A stretch of 5,512 nucleotides of DNA from CAZIPN01 sp964541225 (GCA_964541225.1 CAZIPN010000052.1:1-5512), one strand, 5' to 3'; positions 1 to 5,512 are shown, numbered from the stretch's first letter. Made by a program: numbers and translations. Notes: generated by a model from the letters alone, not told the origin.

Positions 1-55
1 GCTCGCCCTGCCTGCGCGCCGCCTCCGCCCGTGCTCGCGACTCCCCGCAACAGCA

Positions 56-85
56 GGTCAGGCCGGGCATCTGCCCGACCTGACC
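56..85 (-). terminator. Hairpin downstream of tRNA-Ala, probable terminator
   Basis: Two 14-nt arms (56-69 and 72-85) are complementary except for one C/A mismatch on the plus-strand reading (G:U pairing is possible in the minus-strand RNA). The innermost pair must open to give a tetraloop. The hairpin begins 12 nt after the CCA end of the tRNA gene, where a terminator for that unit would be expected. The bases after it on the minus strand (TGCTGTTGCG) are only mildly T-rich, so it is not a textbook intrinsic terminator. It could instead protect or mark the 3' end, or stop transcription with help from Rho. Confidence 0.55.
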
Positions 86-97
86 GTCATCGCGTAT

Positions 98-173
98 TGG
101 TGGAGCCAAGGGGGATCGAACCCCTGACCTCTTGGCTGCCAGCCAAGCGCTCTCCCAGCTGAGCTATGGCCCC
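98..173 (-). tRNA. tRNA-Ala, anticodon GGC
   Basis: This is a complete 76-nt tRNA gene that decodes GCC (and GCU by wobble) alanine codons. The cloverleaf can be read directly. The acceptor arm is GGGGCCA paired with TGGCTCC, and it includes the G3:U70 wobble pair that is the known identity element for alanyl-tRNA synthetase. The D stem is GCTC/GAGC. The anticodon stem CTTGG/CCAAG carries the loop CTGGCAG, with the anticodon at 138-140. The T arm is AGGGG-TTCGATC-CCCCT. The 3' CCA is encoded (98-100). The gene lies 56 nt after the transporter stop, has its own promoter-like sequence upstream and is followed by a hairpin. I see no sign that it is interrupted or used as an integration site. Confidence 0.97.
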
Positions 174-176
174 ACA

Positions 177-192
177 TCTGGGTGCGCCCAGA
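177..192 (-). other. Small hairpin in the tRNA-Ala leader
   Basis: A perfect 6-bp inverted repeat (TCTGGG / CCCAGA) with a 4-nt loop lies in the predicted tRNA 5' leader. It ends 3 nt before the first base of the mature tRNA, next to the RNase P cleavage site. It may help separate the leader from the tRNA fold. A 6-bp inverted repeat in sequence this G+C-rich could also be chance. Confidence 0.35.
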
Positions 193-205
193 AGGCGCGA
201 GAGCC

Positions 206-233
206 AGTATACCAGCGGCTTCATGCCGGTCAA
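206..233 (-). promoter_or_regulatory. Sigma70-type promoter for tRNA-Ala
   Basis: On the minus strand there is a TTGACC -35 box (228-233) and a TATACT -10 box (206-211), separated by 16 nt. Each differs from the consensus at one position. Transcription would start near 198-200, giving a leader of about 25 nt before the tRNA 5' end at 173. The segment after the -10 box (GGCTCTC) is G+C-rich, as in many growth-rate-controlled stable RNA promoters; stringent control is therefore an inference. The -35 box contains the TGA stop codon of the upstream transporter gene (230-232), so the promoter reaches into that coding end. Confidence 0.7.
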
Positions 234-1216
234 CCGCCCGGCCGCCCCTCGTCGGCGTCACCCGGCCCGTCGCCCCACGCCTCCGCCGACACCGCCGCTG
301 GCATCCCCTCGACGCCGCTCTCAAGCACCACGCGTTGCTCGGCGGGGGCGCGAAGCGCCAGCAGCTCGGCGATCATGAGTCCGACGAACATCACGCATGC
401 GCCCAGTACCTCGGTCGGCGGCCACTTGCCCGCCGCGGCCCAACCAAAGACGCCGCCAAACGCCGTCTCCATCACGAGGATGACGGCCACGCGCGAGGGC
501 GGCAGCTTCTGCTGCGCCCACGTCTGGATCGCGAACGCCGCCGCCGAGGCAAGCACGCCTGTGATCACCAGCGCGCCGATCACGCTCGCGTCGCTCGGCG
601 GCCCGACGTGCTCCTTGATCGCCGAGATCACCCCGCATGCCACCGACACCGTCACGAGCTGCAGCAGCGTCACCACGCTCACGTCCATGCCGCCGTCGCC
701 GGAGCCCAGAAACGTCATGTGCAGCGTGAACGCCACCGCGCACAGCGCCACCAGCGTGTCGCCGAGCACCCAGCTCCCGCCGATGCCGCTCATGATCCCC
801 AGCCCCGCGAGCGCGATCACACCGCCCACAACCGTCGATGTCCGCGGCCGCTTGCGCAGCCACACCGCCTGAAGCGCGGGCGTCATGATCACGTACAGGC
901 CGGTAATGAACGCGGCGCGCGCCGGGGTTGTCTTGATGGCGCCGTCCAGTCCCCACGTCTGGAAGATGTAGCCTGCCGAGAGCAGCACGCCGGCGATCAG
1001 CCCGGACTTCACGTTCGCGCGCGTCAGCCGCGTCAGCGCGCGCGGGAAGATGGCCGCAAACGCCACGCTCGCCAGCGCGAAACGCCAGCCCAAGAAGGCG
1101 TACATCGGATAGCGCGCAATCGCGTCGGCGACCGCCACAAACGACCAGCCCCACACCAGCGCGACGCCGAGCAGCGCGGCCTGGACGCCGTAGCGTCTGG
1201 CGACCCCGGCCATCAT
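230..1216 (-). CDS. EamA / DMT-superfamily membrane transporter
   Basis: The predicted protein is a 328-residue inner-membrane carrier of the drug/metabolite transporter superfamily; its substrate cannot be told from sequence. About ten hydrophobic segments form two EamA-type repeats (roughly residues 11-143 and 149-288). Family-like features are W22-G-W-S-F26 in helix 1, R45 in helix 2, the T97-P-A-R-A-A-F-I run leading to T112-P113, and E250 in the second repeat. The family's usual acidic residue after helix 9 appears to be Lys264. A hydrophilic, Gly/Ala/Glu-rich tail of about 40 residues follows the last helix and makes the protein slightly long for the family (usually about 290-300). The start is an ATG (a second follows at once) 4 nt after the rsfS stop. 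I see no Shine-Dalgarno sequence, so translation probably depends on ribosomes finishing rsfS. The gene is visibly richer in G+C than its neighbours. Confidence 0.88.
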   Translation of the reverse strand: MMAGVARRYGVQAALLGVALVWGWSFVAVADAIARYPMYAFLGWRFALASVAFAAIFPRALTRLTRANVKSGLIAGVLLSAGYIFQTWGLDGAIKTTPARAAFITGLYVIMTPALQAVWLRKRPRTSTVVGGVIALAGLGIMSGIGGSWVLGDTLVALCAVAFTLHMTFLGSGDGGMDVSVVTLLQLVTVSVACGVISAIKEHVGPPSDASVIGALVITGVLASAAAFAIQTWAQQKLPPSRVAVILVMETAFGGVFGWAAAGKWPPTEVLGACVMFVGLMIAELLALRAPAEQRVVLESGVEGMPAAVSAEAWGDGPGDADEGRPGG

Positions 1217-1220
1217 CGCG

Positions 1221-1667
1221 CTACTGGTTCGCCGCGGCGGGGGTCTCGGCGTCCGGCAACTCCAGACGAGGGGCGTCGGACCACAGGCGCTCGAGGCGAT
1301 AGAAGTCGCGCTCGGCAGGCTGGAAGACGTGGATGACCACGTCGCCGTAGTCGAGCAGGATCCACTTGTCTTCGCCGATGCCCTCGCGGCCGATCGGTTT
1401 CTCGCCGCATTTGTCGCGGAGCTGCTCCTCGACTTCGTCGGCGATCGCGCGAACTTGGATGTTCGTGCGGCCGGTGGCGATGATGAAGTACTCAGTCACA
1501 ACCAGCAGATGGCTCACGTCGAGCGCGACGATGTCCTCGGCCTTCTTGTCGCTGGCCGCTTCCATCGCGATCAACGCGAGTTCGCGCGGGGTTGCGGGCT
1601 CCTTGCGCGCTTTGCGCGCCTTCGGCGTTGCGGGTGTCTCGGGCGTCTCGGGCGTCTTCGGCGTCAC
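1221..1667 (-). CDS. rsfS: Ribosomal silencing factor RsfS
   Basis: RsfS binds ribosomal protein uL14 on the 50S subunit and blocks joining of the 30S subunit, lowering translation when nutrients are short. The conserved RsfS domain spans about residues 28-136 of 148. Recognisable elements are K41-K-A-E-D-I-V-A-L-D50, Y60-F-I-I-A-T-G66, the R73-A-I-A-D-E segment, W102-I-L-L-D-Y-G-D-V, V111-I-H-V-F, and R120-D-F-Y-R-L-E-R-L-W. The domain looks complete. Before it is an unusual 27-residue tail made of five T-P-x triplets and then a Lys/Arg cluster; most family members are about 105-120 residues and lack this. The start is a GTG that shares a GTGA overlap with the stop of the upstream LytR_C gene, with GGGGGAG 4 nt before it (1672-1678). 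The frame stays open further upstream, but that part lies inside the LytR_C gene and is not coding. Confidence 0.93.
   Translation of the reverse strand: MTPKTPETPETPATPKARKARKEPATPRELALIAMEAASDKKAEDIVALDVSHLLVVTEYFIIATGRTNIQVRAIADEVEEQLRDKCGEKPIGREGIGEDKWILLDYGDVVIHVFQPAERDFYRLERLWSDAPRLELPDAETPAAANQ
1632..1667 (-). repeat. 9-bp tandem repeat at the 5' end of rsfS
   Basis: Four adjacent 9-bp units (plus strand: gggtgtctc, gggcgtctc, gggcgtctt, cggcgtcac) begin at 1632, 1641, 1650 and 1659. They cover the rsfS start codon and encode T-P-K/T-P-E triplets. The unit is a multiple of three, so gain or loss of a copy would keep the frame and only change the length of the N-terminal tail. Confidence 0.7.
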
Positions 1668-2782
1668 TTGGCTCCCCCGGTCTTCGCCGGTGGCGGCGGC
1701 TTGTAGTCCTTCCCGACGATCACGATCACATCTGCGATGCTCTGATCGGCAGGCTGGCTCTTGACCTCGCCCACGCCAAGAACCTTTGCAATGTCGTTGC
1801 CTTGCGAGAGCGGGCCATGCTGCACGATCACGAGCGTCTTGGCGTAGTTGAAGTTGTCGGCGTTCTTGGTCTCGACCACGCGCAGTCCTGCCTTGATGAT
1901 CTGCTCGGCGGCCAATCCCGCGATTCCTGGAGTTCCGACGCCGTTGTACAGAATCACGCGCGTGACCTGCGCAACCTTCGAAGCGTCGACCCCCCACCAC
2001 TTCGTGAGTAAGTCGGCGACCTGCGCTTTCTGAGGCTGAAAGTACGTCTCCGACCCGAGGTTGACCGGTCGCACCGGAAGCGGCACGATCGCCGTGTTCT
2101 CCTTGGGCAGCGACGCCACGACTGCGCGCAGACTCTCCTTCTGGCCGATTGTCAGGTTGCTCGTCGTCTCCTGCGACAGAACGCCTGAGACTGACTGGTC
2201 CTTGATTACCTTCTGATACACGGACGCACGCACCACGATGTAGGAGCGGAATGGCACCGTGAGGTAGTTCGAGATCGCCGACATCGACACCTGCGGTCCC
2301 ACTGAGTAGCTGTCGCCAATCTTGCCGAAGCCCTGCCCTGGCACTTCGATGAGCGTGCCATCTGGGATCGCGATGCCGTAGATCTGCTTGTCTGCCGAGG
2401 AGATGCGTATCGCCAGGAACCCGACGGCCCTGCCGCCCTGCTCGCCAATCACCAGCACATTCTCGCGAGCACGTCGCTCGCTTTCCGAAAGCGAGGATAC
2501 CGCGTTCTTCCCGTGACTCGCGTTCCACCGAGCAATCCAGTTGATGCCACTGGCTACGAGCAGGAGCACGAGCATGCCGGCGAGCAGAATCCCCACCAGT
2601 AGCGCGAGGTAGTACCCGATGTTGCGCACAGTCCGAGCCGTTCGGCCCAACGACGTCGCGAGCTCATGTTGGCGCTCGGCCCGTTTCTGGTGCTTGGCGG
2701 CCTTCGATGCCCGCCGAGTCGAGCGGTAGCCCGTCGGCGCTTCCGGCGGCTTCTTGACCCTGCGGGGGCTCTCGTCACTCAT
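1664..2782 (-). CDS. Membrane-anchored LytR_C-domain protein with degenerate LCP-like region
   Basis: The predicted protein has 372 residues, with a basic cytoplasmic N-terminus (1-54, many Lys/Arg), one membrane helix (about 55-83) and an extracytoplasmic remainder. Residues about 108-204 resemble a worn LytR-CpsA-Psr domain: V109-L-V-I-G, G136-I-A-I-P-D-G-T-L-I-E-V, then G149-Q-G-F-G-K-I-G-D-S-Y. The charged residues typical of active LCP enzymes (an Asp in the first strand motif and the P-R-D motif) are not in place. Residues about 273-360 match the LytR_C domain: V276-I-L-Y-N-G-V-G-T-P-G-I-A, N312-Y-A-K-T-L-V-I, D351-V-I-V-I-V-G-K-D359. The end is Pro/Lys-rich. LCP enzymes attach glycopolymers to peptidoglycan; here that activity is doubtful and the role is unknown. 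The ATG at 2782 was chosen because it forms an ATGA overlap with yqeK and has GGTGAG 6 nt upstream (2789-2794). An ATG at 2812 would add ten residues. Confidence 0.85.
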   Translation of the reverse strand: MSDESPRRVKKPPEAPTGYRSTRRASKAAKHQKRAERQHELATSLGRTARTVRNIGYYLALLVGILLAGMLVLLLVASGINWIARWNASHGKNAVSSLSESERRARENVLVIGEQGGRAVGFLAIRISSADKQIYGIAIPDGTLIEVPGQGFGKIGDSYSVGPQVSMSAISNYLTVPFRSYIVVRASVYQKVIKDQSVSGVLSQETTSNLTIGQKESLRAVVASLPKENTAIVPLPVRPVNLGSETYFQPQKAQVADLLTKWWGVDASKVAQVTRVILYNGVGTPGIAGLAAEQIIKAGLRVVETKNADNFNYAKTLVIVQHGPLSQGNDIAKVLGVGEVKSQPADQSIADVIVIVGKDYKPPPPAKTGGAK

Positions 2783-3360
2783 CGGCGGCTCACCGCCACG
2801 TACTCGTTCCACACCACGACCGTAGTCGGATGAATGGGCTTGCGCGCCGTCACCAGGTGCATCATCGACTGCCAGTACCCCATCGCGAAGAGTTCCCGCA
2901 GCGGTACTCGCCCGACCGCGTCGCGAAGCTCCTCGACACCGGGATACTCGCGATGCGTTTCGATCATGTCGGCAAGGTAGACCACCATCTGAAGCGGCGT
3001 CATGTCCCGCCCGCCGAGAGTGTGCCGAGCGATCGCCGAGAGAACCTCGTCGTCGAGACCAGGAAGCGCCGCCTTGGCTCCCACCGCGCCCGTTCTCGCG
3101 TGCAGAAGGTGCGGCGAAGCGGCATCTGCGTCCGTGATCTCGAGCAGCGCGGCACGAGCCGCCTCAAGCAGCGTCGCCGTGCTCTGCTCGCGATCCCAGT
3201 CATGCAGCATCCCGGCAAGCCGCGCACGCTCCTCGTCGACGCCGTACGTCTTGGCCAGCTCGCCCGCGGCCTGAGATACGCGCTCACAGTGCTTGGCGCC
3301 CTTCTTGCCGAGACGCTTCTCGATCGCTTTGGTCGCGTCGCGCAGGCGGACCTCGCTCAC
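2779..3360 (-). CDS. yqeK: HD-domain Ap4A hydrolase YqeK
   Basis: YqeK-family proteins split diadenosine tetraphosphate symmetrically into two ADP, removing a stress-associated nucleotide. The 193-residue length fits the family. The full set of HD metal-ligand candidates is visible: H24, H53-D54 (in G-M-L-H-D-W-D), H87 (H-A-R-T-G-A), H113 (A-R-H-T-L-G-G) and D131 (Y-L-A-D-M-I-E). The following stretch R137-E-Y-P-G-V-E-E-L-R is also family-typical. The start is a GTG overlapping the nadD stop as GTGA. A purine-rich run (GAGAAGGCGGA) lies upstream as the likely ribosome binding site. The frame is open further upstream, but only inside nadD. Placement directly after nadD is the usual arrangement, which supports the assignment. 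The enzyme would act in the cytoplasm. Confidence 0.93.
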   Translation of the reverse strand: MSEVRLRDATKAIEKRLGKKGAKHCERVSQAAGELAKTYGVDEERARLAGMLHDWDREQSTATLLEAARAALLEITDADAASPHLLHARTGAVGAKAALPGLDDEVLSAIARHTLGGRDMTPLQMVVYLADMIETHREYPGVEELRDAVGRVPLRELFAMGYWQSMMHLVTARKPIHPTTVVVWNEYVAVSRR

Positions 3361-3968
3361 AACTGTCCGCCTTCTCGGTACAGCCTGCGCTTCTGGATGT
3401 AGCGGCCCACAGACTCCGGCGTCAGATAGCGGATCGGACGGCCCGCGAAGACCCTCGCGCGCAAGTCCGTCGACGAGATCGCGAGCGCAGGAACCTCGAT
3501 GTATTCGATACGAAAGCCGTTGGGGCCCACCTCGTGCGCCGCGCGCGCCGCATCCAAGTCGTAACCAGGCCGAGTCGCGGCGATGAACGTCACGAGTCCG
3601 GCGATGCGCTCGGCATCCTTCCAGCCGACGATGTCCCACACGGCATCGGCGCCCGTGATGAAGAAGATCTCTGTGGCCGGACCGTATTCGTCTCTCAATG
3701 CAAGCAGCGTGTCGACCGTGTAGGTCAGCCCCGGTCGATCGACCTCCATGCGGCTCACGTCGAAGTCGGGATTAGACGAAGTTGCGATCACCGTCATCAG
3801 GTAGCGGTCCTCGGCAGGCGTGACCCGCTGATCGCTCTTGAGAGCGGGATGACCCGTCGGCATGAAGAGCACCCGATCGAGGTTGAACTGCACGAGGGCC
3901 TCTTCGGCGGTGACGAGGTGCCCGAAGTGAATGGGATCGAAAGTCCCGCCCATGATGCCGAGACGCAC
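3357..3968 (-). CDS. nadD: Nicotinate-nucleotide adenylyltransferase NadD
   Basis: NadD joins nicotinate mononucleotide and ATP to make deamido-NAD, a core step of NAD synthesis in the cytoplasm. Counting from the start chosen here (203 residues), the nucleotidyltransferase signature G7-G-T-F-D-P-I-H-F-G-H-L18 contains the H14-x-G-H17 motif. The C-terminal I164-S-S-T-D-L-R170 motif, which contacts ATP phosphates, is intact. M36-P-T-G-H-P is the substrate-loop region. The length is normal for the family. I prefer the GTG at 3968 because AGGAG lies 4 nt before it (3973-3977) and because the product then begins M-R-L-G-I-M-G-G, as NadD proteins usually do. A GTG at 3980, overlapping the proA stop as GTGA and adding four residues, is possible but has no visible ribosome binding site. 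Confidence 0.95.
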   Translation of the reverse strand: MRLGIMGGTFDPIHFGHLVTAEEALVQFNLDRVLFMPTGHPALKSDQRVTPAEDRYLMTVIATSSNPDFDVSRMEVDRPGLTYTVDTLLALRDEYGPATEIFFITGADAVWDIVGWKDAERIAGLVTFIAATRPGYDLDAARAAHEVGPNGFRIEYIEVPALAISSTDLRARVFAGRPIRYLTPESVGRYIQKRRLYREGGQL

Positions 3969-3976
3969 AGTACTCC

Positions 3977-5230
3977 TCACTCGCGAATCTGCCCGCTACC
4001 CATGAGCAGGTACTTCGTGGAGGTCAGGGCAGTCAGGCCCATCGGCCCGCGGGCATGCAGCTTCTGGGTGGAAATGCCGATCTCGGCACCCAATCCAAAC
4101 TCAGCGCCGTCGGTGAAGCGCGTCGATGCGTTCACGTATACGGCCGCCGAGTCGACCTCGTGCAAGAACCGACGCGAGGCCGCGTAGTCCTCGGTGATGA
4201 TGGCGTCGGAATGCTGCGTGCCATAGGTGTTGATGTGCTTGATGGCCTCATCGATGCCCGAGACCACCTTCACCGACATGCGCAGATCGTGATACTCGGT
4301 GCCCCAGTCAGCGTCGGTGGCCGCTTCGATGCGATGAATCGCGCCGAGCGCACGCGTGGGTTCGTCGGCAAAGACCGTCACGCCGCTCTCCTCCAGGTCC
4401 TTGAGGATGGGCGGCAGCACCGTCTGATAGACCGACTCGTCGACCAGCAGTGACTCGGCGGCGTTGCACACACTGGGCCGCTGACACTTCGCGTTGACGA
4501 CGATCTTCTTCGCCATGGTTGGGTCGGCGGCTTCGTGTACGTAGACGTGGCAGTTGCCGATACCAGTCTCGATCACCGGGATCTTCGAGTTTTCGACGAC
4601 GCTGCGAATCAGTCCGGCACCACCGCGCGGAATGAGCACGTCGATGTAGTCGTGCAGCCCCATGAGTTCCTCGGCGGCCGAATGCTCGGTCGATTCGACG
4701 TACTGCACGCTGTTGGCAGGCAGTCCCGCGCTTTCGATGGCCTGCGAGAGCACGCGCGTGAGCGCTATGCAGCTCTCGATCGCCAACGACCCGCCTCGCA
4801 AGATCACTGCGTTGCCGGTCTTGAGGCACAGGCCGGCTGCGTCAGCGGTGACGTTGGGACGCGCCTCGTAGATCATCGCAACCACGCCGAGAGGAACGCG
4901 CACCTGCCGAAGCTCGATACCGTTGGGAAGCGTGCGGCCCTCCACGACCTCGCCGATCGGGTCCGCGAGTAGCGCGAGTTCCTTGAGCGCTTCCGACATG
5001 GACTTGATGCGAGCGGGCGTCAGTTCGAGCCGATCGAGCAACCCTTCGCCAGTTCCCTTGGTGCGGGCGGCGGACATGTCGGCGGCGTTCGCTTCGAGGA
5101 TTTCGTCTTGCTTCGCCATGAGCGCGTGCGCCATCACGAGCAGCGCGCGATTGCGTTGCTCGGCAGATGAGATGGCGAGCTGCGACGACGCTTCCTTGGC
5201 TTGCATCGCGATCTGCAGGACGTTCGACAT
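3977..5230 (-). CDS. proA: Gamma-glutamyl phosphate reductase ProA
   Basis: ProA reduces glutamyl 5-phosphate with NADPH to glutamate semialdehyde, the second step of proline synthesis from glutamate. The protein has 417 residues, the normal length. It shows the aldehyde dehydrogenase-like fold signatures of the family: P113-L-G-V-V-A-M-I-Y-E-A-R-P-N-V-T, L144-R-G-G147, I200-P-R-G-G, E221-T-G-I-G-N-C-H-V-Y, the catalytic cysteine C255 in Q-R-P-S-V-C-N-A-A-E, and the C-terminal signature near residues 383-408 (E-I-G-I-S-T-Q-K-L-H-A-R-G-P-M-G-L). The ATG start has GAAAGGGG 8 nt upstream (5239-5246). It follows proB by 46 nt, the usual pairing, so that the labile glutamyl phosphate can pass from ProB to ProA. 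No motif is missing. Confidence 0.97.
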   Translation of the reverse strand: MSNVLQIAMQAKEASSQLAISSAEQRNRALLVMAHALMAKQDEILEANAADMSAARTKGTGEGLLDRLELTPARIKSMSEALKELALLADPIGEVVEGRTLPNGIELRQVRVPLGVVAMIYEARPNVTADAAGLCLKTGNAVILRGGSLAIESCIALTRVLSQAIESAGLPANSVQYVESTEHSAAEELMGLHDYIDVLIPRGGAGLIRSVVENSKIPVIETGIGNCHVYVHEAADPTMAKKIVVNAKCQRPSVCNAAESLLVDESVYQTVLPPILKDLEESGVTVFADEPTRALGAIHRIEAATDADWGTEYHDLRMSVKVVSGIDEAIKHINTYGTQHSDAIITEDYAASRRFLHEVDSAAVYVNASTRFTDGAEFGLGAEIGISTQKLHARGPMGLTALTSTKYLLMGSGQIRE

Positions 5231-5276
5231 CCTGTGGACCCCTTTCGTTCCTAGCGCTGCACGTACTCCTCACCGC
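5231..5276 (-). other. proB-proA intergenic gap
   Basis: This 46-nt gap holds the proA ribosome binding site (GAAAGGGG, 5239-5246). I see no terminator hairpin or convincing promoter, so proB and proA are probably cotranscribed. It also contains an 11-nt stretch (5263-5273) identical to one at the proA-nadD junction. Confidence 0.5.
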
Positions 5277-5512
5277 TCACAAAATCACGAGGTGGTCGCG
5301 GTGCACGACTTCCGTGTACGACGCACCCGGGACTTCCTTGGCGATCTGCGAGGTCTTGAGTCCTTTCACGCGCTCCAGCTCTGCCGAGGACAACTCGCTC
5401 AAACCTCGTGCCACAAGCGCCCCTGAGCGGTCCTTCAATACTACCGCATCACCGGCAGCAAACGTCCCGCTCACAGAGACTACACCCGCAGGCAGAAGCG
5501 ATGTGTGACGAG
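5277..5512 (-). CDS. proB: Glutamate 5-kinase ProB, C-terminal part (start outside window)
   Basis: Only the last 78 or so codons are present; the reading frame runs off the window at 5512. The visible part is the PUA domain that follows the kinase domain in long-form ProB. It begins with S-L-L-P-A-G-V-V-S-V, the linker motif typical of this enzyme, then G-D-A-V-V-L-K-D, L-V-A-R-G-L, S-S-A-E-L, and near the end V-V-H-R-D-H-L-V-I-L before the TGA stop. ProB phosphorylates glutamate at the start of proline synthesis and is normally feedback-inhibited by proline; the kinase and inhibitor sites lie outside the window. The GTG at 5474 is an internal valine codon, not a start. Adjacency to proA fixes the identity. 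Confidence 0.92.
   Translation of the reverse strand, partial: RHTSLLPAGVVSVSGTFAAGDAVVLKDRSGALVARGLSELSSAELERVKGLKTSQIAKEVPGASYTEVVHRDHLVIL

Noticed and set aside
1..55. Possible start of a further gene beyond the hairpin
   Set aside because: The stretch is too short and shows no start, ribosome binding site or recognisable protein sequence.
98..173. tRNA-Ala as an attachment site for an integrated element
   Set aside because: I found no second copy of the tRNA 3' end, integrase gene or other element trace in the window.
132..872. Plus-strand open frame (246 codons) opposite the transporter
   Set aside because: Ser/Thr/Pro-rich translation without recognisable motifs; it begins inside the tRNA gene and mirrors the codon pattern of the opposite-strand gene.
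182..1336. Long plus-strand open frame (384 codons) opposite the transporter and rsfS
   Set aside because: Its translation is full of Arg, His and Pro with no domain, and it runs antisense to two well-supported genes and across the tRNA leader and promoter. It is the expected product of high G+C content.
1668..2528. Upstream extension of the rsfS reading frame
   Set aside because: The frame is open but lies in another frame of the LytR_C gene, encodes an Arg/Gly-rich sequence without a domain, and a good GTG start with ribosome binding site exists at 1667.
3361..3639. Upstream extension of the yqeK reading frame
   Set aside because: It is wholly inside nadD, and the 193-residue product from the GTG at 3360 matches the family's length.
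3534..4187. Plus-strand open frame across nadD and the end of proA
   Set aside because: Antisense to two clear enzymes, no recognisable domain and no ribosome binding site of note.

Overview
This window is a piece of chromosome from a high-G+C bacterium, most plausibly an actinomycetote, possibly of the Coriobacteriia type. That placement is an inference from composition, gene order and protein style, not proven by any marker here. Every gene I can support lies on the minus strand, so the window reads biologically from position 5512 down to 1. It looks like a conserved housekeeping operon. I found no mobile element, CRISPR array or defence system.

Layout in transcription order: the 3' end of proB (glutamate 5-kinase, PUA domain only; its start is outside the window), a 46-nt gap, proA (glutamyl-phosphate reductase), nadD (nicotinate mononucleotide adenylyltransferase), yqeK (HD-domain Ap4A hydrolase), a membrane-anchored protein with a degenerate LCP-like region and a LytR_C domain, rsfS (ribosomal silencing factor), an EamA/DMT-family membrane transporter, and tRNA-Ala(GGC). 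The proA-to-rsfS junctions are close or overlapping. yqeK and rsfS start on GTGA overlaps, the LytR_C gene starts on an ATGA overlap, and nadD starts 9 nt downstream of the proA stop or, alternatively, on a GTGA overlap. Only 4 nt separate rsfS from the transporter. This points to one polycistronic message with translational coupling.

The tRNA-Ala gene seems to be a separate transcription unit. A good sigma70-type promoter (TTGACC, 16 nt, TATACT) sits between it and the transporter, and its -35 box contains the transporter's stop codon. A strong hairpin lies 12 nt beyond the encoded CCA end. Positions 1-55 hold nothing I can identify.

The genes combine proline synthesis (ProB, ProA), NAD synthesis (NadD), dinucleotide tetraphosphate turnover (YqeK), a cell-envelope-type protein and control of ribosome subunit joining (RsfS). 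The nadD-yqeK-lytR-rsfS order is a familiar one in Gram-positive-type genomes. The points most worth a second look are the loss of canonical LCP motifs in the LytR_C protein, the repeat-derived N-terminal tail of RsfS, the compositionally distinct transporter appended to the operon, and the tRNA promoter overlapping a coding end.
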